A stretch of DNA of 64,000 nucleotides from Bacteroidota bacterium (GTDB taxonomy: Bacteria; Bacteroidota; Bacteroidia; Flavobacteriales; Weeksellaceae), in contig JAFDZI010000002.1 of NCBI GenBank assembly GCA_018266955.1, positions 62,001 through 126,000 of the forward strand, given 5' to 3'. This document shows positions 16,581-25,052 of the stretch, in pieces; position 1 is the stretch's first letter; the number at the start of each line of letters is the position of its first letter. The translations under genes and the position numbers were made by a program. Under the pieces are notes generated by a model. The model saw nothing but the letters and a program-made list of their open reading frames with translations, ran no database searches and was not told the DNA's origin.

Positions 16581-17874
16581 AAAAGACATATTAGATAATA
16601 TAGAACTTCGTTCAGAGAGTGTTCAGGATATACTTACACAACCGCCACATTGGATGATTCGGTGGGGAAATACCGTCATTTTTATTATTTTACTAATGAT
16701 ATTGCTAATGAGCTATATCATCAAATATCCGGAATTTGTTCCAGCAAGTGTGATCATCACTTCCCAAAATCCACCCGAAAAATTAGAAGCCAGAATCAAT
16801 TCCAAAATTGAGAAAATTTTTATCAAAGACCATCAGATAGTAAACAAAGGGCAAGTAATGATGGTACTGCAATCCACAGGAGATTATCGTAGTATTTTGG
16901 AATTAAAGAATATAATGGATTCCCTTTCACCTAATCACTTACAATCTTTTCCTATTCATAAAACATCGGCTTTTAAGCTTGGAGAGATACAAGGAGAGTA
17001 TAATAATTTTGCTAAAGCTCTTCAGGATGAAAGATTATTTACAAGATTACAGCCTTACGCTCCGGAAAACCTTGCTGCAGACCAGAGCCTTTCGGAATAT
17101 AAAGGAAGAGTTGCCAATCTTCAACAGCAGAAAAATCTGGAAATTGCGAAATACGAATTAACCAAAAAGAATTTTCAGCGTTCGCAGGATTTGTTTAATC
17201 AAGGTGTAATAGCAGCAATGGAATTGGAAAATGAAAAGATAAAATTCCTTCAGGCAGAACAAAGTCTTAAAAACATCAATATTTCTCTTTCACAAATGCA
17301 GGAAGCCATTTCCGGTCTGCATAAAACAAAAAGAGGAGCTACTATCAATACTGAAAAAGACAAGATTAATTATTCATCCCAAACACTTCAACTCTACGAA
17401 CAATTAAGGAAATCTTTACGACAATGGGAACAGAGTTACCTCATTATTTCATCAACAAACGGAATCGTGAGCTTCCAACAATTCTGGGGAGAAAATCAGT
17501 TTGTAAAATCCGGCGATATGGTAATGTCAGTTTTGCCCGAAGATAAAGAATTTTTAGTTGGAAGAATGCAGATTCCATCAGCCAATTCGGGGAAAGTACA
17601 AACCGGGCAAAAAGTTTTGATAAAATTAGATAATTATCGCTTTCAGGAATACGGAATTATTGAGGGAAAAGTTCAGAATATTTCACTTACACCTGATGAA
17701 AATGGAAATTATTACGTTGATGTAATTCTTCCAAAAGGATTGAAAACATCTTATAATAAAACACTTCTGTTTGATAAGGAACTAAAAGGTAATGGCGAAA
17801 TTGTAACGGAGGATTTGCGACTTATTGAGAGAATCTTTTTTCAGATTAGGAAATTATTGGGGTATCAATCTTAA
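16570..17874 (+). CDS. HlyD family secretion adaptor
   Basis: About 434 residues. One N-terminal membrane segment (WGNTVIFIILLMILLMSYII) is followed by a lipoyl/barrel-sandwich half (SKIEKIFIKDHQIVNKGQ), a long coiled-coil hairpin (about 150-270) and a C-terminal beta domain. It links the inner-membrane exporter with the TolC-type channel. No ATG exists near the start; the TTG at 16570, overlapping the exporter stop, gives an N-terminus (LETKKDILDNIELRSESVQD) expected for this group, and a TTG at 16549 is the alternative. Confidence 0.9.
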   Translation: METKKDILDNIELRSESVQDILTQPPHWMIRWGNTVIFIILLMILLMSYIIKYPEFVPASVIITSQNPPEKLEARINSKIEKIFIKDHQIVNKGQVMMVLQSTGDYRSILELKNIMDSLSPNHLQSFPIHKTSAFKLGEIQGEYNNFAKALQDERLFTRLQPYAPENLAADQSLSEYKGRVANLQQQKNLEIAKYELTKKNFQRSQDLFNQGVIAAMELENEKIKFLQAEQSLKNINISLSQMQEAISGLHKTKRGATINTEKDKINYSSQTLQLYEQLRKSLRQWEQSYLIISSTNGIVSFQQFWGENQFVKSGDMVMSVLPEDKEFLVGRMQIPSANSGKVQTGQKVLIKLDNYRFQEYGIIEGKVQNISLTPDENGNYYVDVILPKGLKTSYNKTLLFDKELKGNGEIVTEDLRLIERIFFQIRKLLGYQS

Positions 17875-17902
17875 AATATCCGAGTACGATTGTTTTAGAG
17901 AT

Positions 17903-19225
17903 ATGAAAAAATATTTACCGTGCATAATGCTTCTTATTCCGATATTATCGTTTTCACAGGAAAAATGGTCATTACAGCATTGTGTCGATTATGCGGTGGA
18001 ACACAATCTTCAAATTTCGGCGGAAAAAATTAATCTCGAAAGCCAAAGAAATAATGTCCTTATTGCTAAAAAAGACAAACTTCCTAATATTTCCGGCTCC
18101 ATCAATAATAGTGTGAATTTTGGACAAAATGTAATTTTGGGAACGTTACAGAGAAATGATAATCTTTCAAACAATACCAACCTTTCCGCAAGTATCCAAC
18201 TTTATGGAAACGGAAAGCTGAAAAAATCCATTGAAAAAGCACAGTATGATGTGGCAACCGCAGACTTCAACAGGCAAAACATTGAGAATAATATTAGTCT
18301 TCAAATTATTCAAGGTTATCTTCAAGTGTTATTAAACAAAGAAGTTTATAAAATAGACCTTAGCAGTTATGAAAATGCGGTTAAATTATACCAAAAATCC
18401 AAATTGACAACCAAAGCAGGATTAACCCCATTTTCAGTTGAAAGTGAGGCGTTGGCAGAAGTTTCCCGGAAGAAACAGGCAATGCTGAATGCTGAAAATG
18501 AAGTGAAAAGAGCATTGTTTGATTTATCGGTTTTGTTACAGTTGGAAGATGAAGAAAATTTTGATATTGAAGACGTTGCCGTTTCAGAGGTACAACCTCA
18601 AATCCCGGAATCAACAGCGTTTTACATAGAGGCAGCATTTGAAAATCAACCGATTATAAAATCCGCCGAAACCCAGATAAAATCTGCGAAAATGCAGACA
18701 GAAGTGATAAAATCGAATCTGTATCCTACTTTATCCTGCAACGTTGGTTTGGGAACTTATTACTTCAATTATTTTAATGATACTTATACCAAGAGTTCTT
18801 CATTTCTCAAGCAATATTATGAGAATTTTGGTCAGCAAATCAGCGTGAGTGCTATTATTCCGATTTTCAATAAAGGGATTACCCGTTTGCAAATAGAGCA
18901 ATCCAAAATACAGGAAACTCTTGCGGAGAATAATTTATCCCGGCAAAAATTAGCATTGAAGCAAAGCGTCAAAAAAGCCGTTTTCGATTCCAATGCCAAT
19001 TATCAAAACTATGTAGCAGCATTGGAAGTGGATAAAAATTCAAAACTTTCATTAAATCTTGCAGAAAAAAGTTATATGGCAGGAAAGATTTCGATCTACG
19101 ATTTGAATAATGCGAGAAACAACGCAATAACGGCAGAAAGCCAGCTTCAACAAGCTAAATACAATTACATCTTTAGTGTAAAATTGCTGGATTTCTATAC
19201 AGGTAAGTCTTTTAAAGGTAACTAA
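17903..19225 (+). CDS. TolC family outer membrane channel
   Basis: About 440 residues with a signal peptide (MKKYLPCIMLLIPILSFSQ) followed by two outer-membrane efflux protein repeats rich in Gln/Asn coiled coil, for example AQYDVATADFNRQNIENNIS and a second repeat ending YSVKLLDFYTG-like (IFSVKLLDFYTG). It provides the outer-membrane duct for the C39 exporter and HlyD adaptor. The ATG at 17903 is chosen because it begins the signal peptide; upstream codons are out of character. It ends only 9 bases from the stop of the convergent replication gene at 19,235. Confidence 0.92.
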   Translation: MKKYLPCIMLLIPILSFSQEKWSLQHCVDYAVEHNLQISAEKINLESQRNNVLIAKKDKLPNISGSINNSVNFGQNVILGTLQRNDNLSNNTNLSASIQLYGNGKLKKSIEKAQYDVATADFNRQNIENNISLQIIQGYLQVLLNKEVYKIDLSSYENAVKLYQKSKLTTKAGLTPFSVESEALAEVSRKKQAMLNAENEVKRALFDLSVLLQLEDEENFDIEDVAVSEVQPQIPESTAFYIEAAFENQPIIKSAETQIKSAKMQTEVIKSNLYPTLSCNVGLGTYYFNYFNDTYTKSSSFLKQYYENFGQQISVSAIIPIFNKGITRLQIEQSKIQETLAENNLSRQKLALKQSVKKAVFDSNANYQNYVAALEVDKNSKLSLNLAEKSYMAGKISIYDLNNARNNAITAESQLQQAKYNYIFSVKLLDFYTGKSFKGN

Positions 19226-19234
19226 AAATTTTTC

Positions 19235-19939
19235 CTACTCGTCAAAAATAGACCTCGGTCGTTTTATAGTTTGCAAAACAATTTTCTTTTCAGAGGCAGA
19301 ATTTTGGCACTCCAATTCTGAATGGATAAAAGGTATTACGCTTTTTATGGAAGATTTCCAGTTCGTTATCGGTTTGTTATAGCCGTTTTTCCATTCGTTT
19401 TCGAGCCAAATTTTATACTTTTCTTCAATAAGATTCTCCAATTCGGGAATGTAATTTTTCAATGTTTTCGCATGCAGCATAAATTCTTCTAAAGACGGAA
19501 TATTGCCGGAATTCGGAATTTGTGTTGATGGAGAGTTTTTCGGAGGATTGTCCGTTGCCAAATTTTCATTTAGAGGATTTTTATTTTTCTGTAAAGGTTT
19601 TTTGGCGGTTTTCTTTTTTTTCGGAATTGATTTTTTAGGATTTTCAGTAACGGATAACACAGTCGAATATTCCCGAAGAATTTTGTAGTGTCCTGGAAGT
19701 CCGTTTTGTGATTGGTATTGTATCATTCCCAGATTGCTGAGTTTTTGACGTAAGGTAATAATAGTCGGTCTTGTGATTTTCAGCCGTTTGCAAATATCGT
19801 TGTCCGAAAGTTTGAAATCGTTTTCTTCGTTTTTTGTCCATATTTCCAGCAAAAAAAGATATAGGGAAACGGCAATCGCTCCCAATGGCTGTTTTTCGTT
19901 GTGCTCCCAAAAACGACTGATTATTTCCGAATAATTCAT
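19235..19939 (-). CDS. Winged-helix replication-initiator-like protein
   Basis: A 234-residue protein. The N-terminal ~90 residues look like a winged helix (FKLSDNDICKRLKITRPTIITLRQKLSNLGMI, given here in overlapping recognition), a Lys/Pro/Asn-rich linker covers about 100-140, and a C-terminal helical domain includes KIWLENEWKNGYNKPITNWK, reminiscent of DnaD-type domains. DnaD-like proteins help open origins or load helicase. It ends the replication operon, and its start overlaps the DUF3853 stop by 4 bases. The assignment is by fold impression, with moderate confidence; a transcription regulator is an alternative. Confidence 0.6.
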   Translation of the reverse strand: MNYSEIISRFWEHNEKQPLGAIAVSLYLFLLEIWTKNEENDFKLSDNDICKRLKITRPTIITLRQKLSNLGMIQYQSQNGLPGHYKILREYSTVLSVTENPKKSIPKKKKTAKKPLQKNKNPLNENLATDNPPKNSPSTQIPNSGNIPSLEEFMLHAKTLKNYIPELENLIEEKYKIWLENEWKNGYNKPITNWKSSIKSVIPFIHSELECQNSASEKKIVLQTIKRPRSIFDE

Positions 19940-20190
19940 TTTTTATACAAAGCCATAAGTTGCATTGCTTTTTCTTTATCAATAATAATATGATGCCCGT
20001 TCTGAATAATGGCATCATCCAAAATTCCACTGGATTTTAATTTCGCAGCTTTCGAGCGGGAGCAACCAAGCACTTTGGCTAAACCGATAAGTCCATATTC
20101 ATACTTTTTTTCTAAAGCATTAAGTTCTTGTAATTCCAGAAATTCCTCAACAGTCAGTTCAAGCAGCGGTTTTTTCGGATTGATATTCAT
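19936..20190 (-). CDS. DUF3853 family protein
   Basis: An 84-residue protein starting MNINPKKPLLELTVEEFLEL and containing YGLIGLAKVLGCSRSKAAKL, the HTH typical of DUF3853, followed by GHHIIIDKEKAMQL. These small DNA-binding proteins accompany replication or excision genes on Bacteroidota mobile elements. The frame is open to 20,289, but that extension overlaps the primase gene and is not family-like, so the ATG at 20,190 is preferred. Its stop overlaps the start of the downstream winged-helix gene. Likely role: recognition of an element site or control of replication. Confidence 0.8.
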   Translation of the reverse strand: MNINPKKPLLELTVEEFLELQELNALEKKYEYGLIGLAKVLGCSRSKAAKLKSSGILDDAIIQNGHHIIIDKEKAMQLMALYKK

Positions 20191-20248
20191 ATTATTTTTC
20201 GTTTTTTTACAAAAGAAATTTTCAGATAACTGTAATATTTCTGAACTT

Positions 20249-22312
20249 TTACTTTTTGAGTTCGTAATTGTTTTCAGAATCTTTGACAATCAATCCTTTC
20301 TCCCGCATAAATTTAATATAGCTCTTTGCTGTTCGGTCTTTGACTGCCATCATGCTTTGGAGTTTCTCACATAATCCGGCATAGGTATAATGCTTTTGTT
20401 GTGAAAATAAAGTTCTGGCAATATTTGCAAGTTCGATCTCTTTGCGTTTCTCTTTTTCTTCTTTGGTTTTCTCTCCGACAAAAACATGCATTCCTTTTTC
20501 TTTGTCCCACGAAAATTGGATAAGCGGAACATCCAAAGGGCTTCCGTCCCTTACTTTCAATGCTTTTACAACCGATATTTGAGGATTATCGTCTTTCTCA
20601 ATAGATAAAATAGCAGCGGCTTTTCTCTGAAGTTCACTTCCGAGATGTCCCCGAAGTTTTAATCCGTTTGGTGTGAAATGCAGCACCCCGACAATACAGG
20701 TTTTATAAATTCCTGCCATTCGGTAAAGTTCATCAATCAAGGCAACACTTTCTCCTTCATCATTGGCACAGCGAATCAAATCGGCAATTCCGTCTATAAC
20801 CACCAAATGAATCCCAGAAAATTGGTAATAAAATTTATCCATACTTTGCAATATCGCTTGCATCCGCTCTTTTCTCGACATTCCTCCCAAACAATAAGCT
20901 TTGAAATATTCCGGCATATTCTCTCTTCCCGACCTTTTCAAAATTCCCGAAATATTTTTGTAGAGTTGGGTTTCAGATTGTTCCGTATCGTAAAGCAAGA
21001 CGGCTTTTCCTTCGGTATTTGGGTGGATATGAGTTCCTAAAGTGTCTATATAATCGTCCTGACATAATGTTCCGGCAATCAGACTTCCCACATAGTTACT
21101 TTTTCCTGTGCCTTCGCCTCCAGTAAGTCCCATTAAATTGCCTTGTGTTCCCAACGGAACATCATTAATGGAAATCAGCGTTTGTGATTCTATGGGAGGT
21201 CGGGTATAGTCGATTTCGCAAGGTTTCAGTATAGCCATAGTTTCATTGTATAATTGGTCTAAGAATTCAATAAATAATTGGTTAAAGTCATTTTTGGTAT
21301 TTCCCATTCTGAAAAAATCGGAAATATCTTTTTCCTGTTTTGTTCCCGAAAGAGGAAGTATCAAACGATTGACTCCAAATCCCGATAGTCGTTTCTGATG
21401 CTTGATTGATGCTTCCAATCCTGTTTTGTCCACATCATACAAAATCAAAATGTGTTTGAAACGATAGGACAATTTTTTAATCAGGCTTTCGGGTATCGAA
21501 CTGGTTTCACTGTTGAAACAAATCGCATAAAACCCTTTTGAAGCTAATGATAATACATCTTTTTCTCCTCCTGTAATGAACAATGTGTTTCCTTTGGCGG
21601 GTAATTGTTCCAATCCGAAGCAGTATGATTCGGGCAGATTTCCACCGTATAAAAAACGAATTTGGGAAAACGGACGGTAAATTTTCACATACTTTTTACC
21701 GAAATACCCAAACATAGGTTCTTCTACGGAAGATTGTATCGTAAAAGGTTTTGAATCTTTATTTTCACTTGTGAACTCATCTAACGAAACTACTTTATAT
21801 AATTTCAAAATTTCACGGGTAATGCCGTATTGTTTCCAAAATTCAATTTCCTTTAGAGTAAAGCTGCGTTCAAATACGGAGTAAGGTTTCGGGTTGTATG
21901 ATTGTTCCTTTTTGATATTTTCTTTTCCGGTTATGGTGTTTTCCTTTCTGTTATTGCTCTCCGTTTTTGTTCGAGAAGAATATCTGTTTTTGGGTAAAGA
22001 ATATCCGTTTTCCAATCCCAAATTCATTTCATCATTAATCAGTTTCAGTATTTCCGTAAAATCTTTGGTGCAATCCAAATTTTTAATTCTTCCTACGATT
22101 GAAAAACAGTCTCCGTCATAATCAGGATTCCCAAAGTCTTTCAAACGATACATTCCGCTTCGGCGGTCAAAGTAGATATTGCAAGAAGCTCTGGTGTCAT
22201 CATAAAAAGGATTTTTAAAATTCCTGCCCACACGCCAATCTTCCGAAAGATAGTGTTTGAAGATATCCAGTCCGTCACTGGTGCAGCTGAGCACTTTGTT
22301 TTTGTCTAACAT
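20249..22312 (-). CDS. TOPRIM primase / RepA-like helicase ATPase
   Basis: 687 residues. The N-terminal ~100 residues look like a primase-associated domain. A TOPRIM domain spans about 245-300 (ITGGEKDVLSL supplies the acidic centre, ILYDVDKTG the DxD). A RecA-like ATPase follows with Walker A GGEGTGKSNY (398-407) and Walker B LVVIDGIADL (503-512). A winged C-terminal region ends the protein. This matches bifunctional primase-helicases of plasmids and integrative elements that synthesise primers and unwind DNA at the element origin. It overlaps the upstream HTH gene by 38 bases. All core motifs look intact. Confidence 0.88.
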   Translation of the reverse strand: MLDKNKVLSCTSDGLDIFKHYLSEDWRVGRNFKNPFYDDTRASCNIYFDRRSGMYRLKDFGNPDYDGDCFSIVGRIKNLDCTKDFTEILKLINDEMNLGLENGYSLPKNRYSSRTKTESNNRKENTITGKENIKKEQSYNPKPYSVFERSFTLKEIEFWKQYGITREILKLYKVVSLDEFTSENKDSKPFTIQSSVEEPMFGYFGKKYVKIYRPFSQIRFLYGGNLPESYCFGLEQLPAKGNTLFITGGEKDVLSLASKGFYAICFNSETSSIPESLIKKLSYRFKHILILYDVDKTGLEASIKHQKRLSGFGVNRLILPLSGTKQEKDISDFFRMGNTKNDFNQLFIEFLDQLYNETMAILKPCEIDYTRPPIESQTLISINDVPLGTQGNLMGLTGGEGTGKSNYVGSLIAGTLCQDDYIDTLGTHIHPNTEGKAVLLYDTEQSETQLYKNISGILKRSGRENMPEYFKAYCLGGMSRKERMQAILQSMDKFYYQFSGIHLVVIDGIADLIRCANDEGESVALIDELYRMAGIYKTCIVGVLHFTPNGLKLRGHLGSELQRKAAAILSIEKDDNPQISVVKALKVRDGSPLDVPLIQFSWDKEKGMHVFVGEKTKEEKEKRKEIELANIARTLFSQQKHYTYAGLCEKLQSMMAVKDRTAKSYIKFMREKGLIVKDSENNYELKK

Positions 22313-22634
22313 TCTTTTGGTGGTTTTGGATTAGGTCTTGTAAGCATTCTTCACTTCGACGGATCAGGTTTTCCTGTAACATTCTTTTGATTTCGCTAAT
22401 CTTGTAGTAATTTTTGCCCCTTATACGGGAATAGTTGATTTTGTTTTCACTGCGTAGTCTTTGCAGAGTGCGGTCACTGATCTTCAGAAAGGTACATACC
22501 TCATAACTGTCTACCCAACTGTCATCATCATTATCATCATTAGTGTTTTGCTGGGAAATAACATAATCGAAAATTGTGTCCACTTTTGATATTAAGTCTT
22601 TAAAAGCTTGTGATTCAATAGTGATTACTTCCAT
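22275..22634 (-). CDS. Helix-turn-helix (excisionase/MerR-like) protein
   Basis: A 119-residue protein. An acidic stretch (NTNDDNDDDSW, about 51-61) precedes a MerR/excisionase-type HTH: SYEVCTFLKISDRTLQRLR then KINYSRIRGKNYYKISEIK, the classic wing pattern of HTH_17 proteins on Bacteroidota elements. It is the first gene of the minus-strand replication operon and overlaps the primase gene. It may bind the dyad at 22,872-22,900 to control replication or excision. A possible -7 box (TAATTTTG on the minus strand, 22,657-22,664) lies upstream. Confidence 0.82.
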   Translation of the reverse strand: MEVITIESQAFKDLISKVDTIFDYVISQQNTNDDNDDDSWVDSYEVCTFLKISDRTLQRLRSENKINYSRIRGKNYYKISEIKRMLQENLIRRSEECLQDLIQNHQKNVRQKQSAQLHQ

Positions 22635-23301
22635 TAGTTTTTTCAGGTTTAAACACCAAAATTAGTGGTAGTAATCGTAAATACCTGATTGAAAACCAGT
22701 CAATAACGGACAGAATGAAGACAATTCCAGACAAACCTTTGATTTTGCTTTTTATTGGAGTGATAGAAACGAAAAAAGGATAATTGAATTGGATTTTATA
22801 AACATTTTTCAAACGGAAAAAGGAAGAATTTTTTGATAGAAATAAATTCAGGTTCATCAAGGCAGGTGCATAGGTGCAAGTATATATAATACTTGCACCT
22901 TGCACCAGTCCCAAATGCCGATGAATAAAGGATTGGTGTTTTGAAGATTTTTAGTTAAATTTGCACTACGAGTGATTTGTAGACAAAAGGTGGACACCCA
23001 ATAAGTCAAAATAACGTAGGAAACGCTCTAAATCGTACCCCTCGATTGAAAACGAATCGGTTTGTTATTGAATATTAGCTAGTTATACTTTGTTTCGTAA
23101 TTTTAACACAAAAGTAATTAAAAAGAGGAGGAATCTTATCATTCTTATTAGATTGTATCGCTTGCATTGTTTTGGAATGATTGATATACCAATATTCTAT
23201 TATTTGAATGAACATTCTCATTTAAAAATAACTACAAAATGTTAATAACTTTTTGGGTAATTTTGATTGGCTTTCAATAAAAAAAACAATATTTTTGGGC
23301 T
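22635..23301. other. Noncoding boundary region between replication module and dnaX
   Basis: No supported gene. It contains the dyad at 22,872-22,900. A 31-codon open stretch at about 22,984-23,076 has no start and could be a truncated gene end at the junction. AT-rich DNA leads into dnaX, with a possible -7 box TATTTTTG at 23,290-23,297. The element end probably lies here, but no tRNA or duplicated att core is visible. Confidence 0.5.
22872..22900. promoter_or_regulatory. Perfect 12-bp dyad, operator or origin candidate
   Basis: AGGTGCAAGTAT (22872-22883) and ATACTTGCACCT (22889-22900) are perfect inverted repeats around a 5-base ATATA spacer. The half-site AGGTGCA recurs just to the left (22864-22870) and TTGCACC again just to the right (22899-22905), giving four half-sites. 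It lies about 240 bases upstream of the replication operon. Plausible roles are operator, iteron cluster or attachment-site arm. Confidence 0.6.
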
Positions 23302-25022
23302 ATGGAAAATTTCATAGTATCAGCAAGAAAATATAGACCTCAAGAGTTTGAAACTGTTGTGGGACAATCCCATATTACCGATACTCTGGAACATGCCATT
23401 GAAAACAATCAATTGGCCCAGGCATTGTTATTCTGCGGTCCTCGTGGGGTTGGTAAAACAACTTGCGCCAGGATTTTGGCCAGAAAAATTAATGAAATGG
23501 ATGGCTCAACCTCAGAAGATGGCTTTGCCTATAATATTTATGAATTAGATGCTGCCTCCAATAATTCTGTAGATGACATCCGCGAGTTGATAGACCAGGT
23601 TCGTTTTGCTCCACAGGTAGGGAAGTACAAAGTGTATATCATAGACGAGGTGCACATGCTTTCGCAAGCAGCGTTTAATGCATTTCTTAAAACTTTAGAG
23701 GAACCACCTGCCCACGCAATTTTTATTTTGGCTACTACTGAAAAGCACAAAATTATTCCAACAATTCTTTCCAGATGTCAAATTTATGATTTCAAAAGAA
23801 TTACCATAGAAGACATCGAAGCGCATCTAAAGAAAATTGCTGCTCGGGAAAACATACAATACGAGGACGATGCTCTTTATTTAGTTGCTCAAAAAGCAGA
23901 TGGTGCCCTTAGAGATGCACTCTCTATTTTCGATAGACTCTCCACTTTTACCCAAAAAAATATTAGTCTGGCAAAAGCGGCCGAAGTATTGAATATTTTG
24001 GATTATGACCAGTACTATACCATAGTAGATTTAGCAAAAGAAAATAAAATTCCCGAGGTATTGTCGGCTTTTAACGAAATTGTTAAAAAAGGGTTTGATC
24101 CACATTTATTTATCGCTGGCTTGGGTTCTTATTTCCGAGATTTGATGATGGCACAGAGCCCTGCAACATTGGAATTAATAGAAGCAGGTGAAAAAACAAA
24201 AGCCAAGTTTGCTGAACAATGCATCAAATGGACACCACAACAACTAATAGATGGAATTGAGATTTGTAACCATGCCGACATCAATTACAAAAATTCTAAA
24301 AACCCTCGGTTGACCGTAGAAATTGCCCTAATGCAATTGTCTAGTTTAACTGCTGGCTTAGATTCAAAAAAAAAAAATTCTTCATCCTAGCTCCTCAGAT
24401 ATTTGAAGTAGTTGAAAAAACAATAACAACGGTACAAGAGAAGTCCCAACAATATATTGGGAGCAATAGCGCAAGTACTAATGTGGTACCAACACCACAG
24501 AAAGAGCCTATTTCAAATACAAAGAAATTTGAAAAAACAACACAACCCATTGCACAAAATACTAGAGGCTCTCTGTTTTCTATTGAAGGATTTCTCCAAT
24601 CCAAGGAGGAAGAATCAAATAAAAATACAACAATAGTTGTTGATGAAAAACTCCCTAAAAACCACTTTACAGAAACCGATGTACAAACAGAATGGAAATA
24701 CTTTCTGGATCAAATAAAGAAAAAAGATACGGTAACCTACAATGCAATTTCGGTTTTTAAGATTGCAAAAAAAACAGAAGATGAGTTAGAGATTACTTAT
24801 TCTTCTGAGTCAGCAAGAGAAGAATTTGACAAATGCAAAGACCTTTTCGTACAACATTTCAAACAAAAAGTACATCATTATAGTATTTCTATTGTCTTCA
24901 AAAAGATTGAAATAAAGACAAAAGTAGAAGTAATGACAAAACGATCAAAATTTGAAAAATTAGCACAACAATTTCCATTACTTCGAGATTTAGACGCTGT
25001 AATGAAGTTTGATTTTTCATAA
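23302..25022 (+). CDS. dnaX: DNA polymerase III subunit gamma/tau, in two frames joined at an A12 run
   Basis: The frame from 23,302 encodes the clamp-loader ATPase: RKYRPQEFETVVGQ, Walker A GPRGVGKTT, Walker B YIIDEVHML, sensor TILSRCQ. It ends at TAG 24,388-24,390 after 362 residues, three codons past a run of 12 A (24,366-24,377). In the -1 frame the coding continues FFILAPQIFEVVEKTIT through the tau C-terminal region to 25,020-25,022. A -1 ribosomal shift, or transcriptional slippage adding one A, would give ~573-residue tau, while unshifted reading gives a gamma-like protein. An assembly error in the homopolymer is the alternative. The short zinc-binding segment usual in the ATPase domain appears reduced. 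Confidence 0.88.
24366..24377 (+). promoter_or_regulatory. A12 slippery run in dnaX
   Basis: Twelve consecutive A interrupt the dnaX frame. Ten or thirteen A would fuse the two halves. The zero-frame stop follows within 13 bases. The position, right after the clamp-loader domain, is where known dnaX recoding sites act. Confidence 0.6.
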
Positions 25023-25052
25023 ATCTTTATCTTTGTCTTTCTATTTAATAAA

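Larger units (their letters stand above)
5272..19225. other. Class I lanthipeptide biosynthetic gene cluster
   Basis: The cluster contains a precursor peptide, LanC cyclase, split LanB, C39-peptidase exporter, HlyD adaptor and TolC channel, plus two ABC ATPases, a permease, a small membrane protein and an erythromycin-esterase-like protein. The logic is that Ser/Thr of the core are glutamylated and eliminated by the two LanB parts, LanC adds Cys thiols to form (methyl)lanthionines, and the C39 exporter cuts after the GG leader and exports through HlyD/TolC. The exporter-adaptor-channel genes look less AT-rich than the enzyme genes, suggesting mosaic origin. The layout resembles known Bacteroidota clusters such as that of pinensins. 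Confidence 0.85.
1..22980. mobile_element. Decayed integrated element / genomic island (left end outside window)
   Basis: The stretch carries genes typical of Bacteroidota integrative elements: ssb, PRTRC remnants, a DUF6876 protein, DUF3853, a TOPRIM primase-helicase and an excisionase-like HTH protein. They frame a lanthipeptide cluster as cargo. The right boundary is inferred to lie between the replication module (22,634) and dnaX (23,302). No integrase, relaxase or transfer gene is visible, and no tRNA or clear direct repeat marks the end. Two broken genes and one large internal deletion show decay. The boundaries are inference; the gene content is directly seen. Confidence 0.55.

Noticed and set aside
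22615-22914. A 99-codon minus-strand frame overlapping the start of the HTH gene and the dyad
   Set aside because: It contains the palindrome within its first codons, has no family-like sequence and covers the HTH gene's likely promoter. Treated as chance.
22900-23301. tRNA gene as integration site
   Set aside because: No cloverleaf, T-loop consensus or CCA-ended acceptor could be found on either strand.
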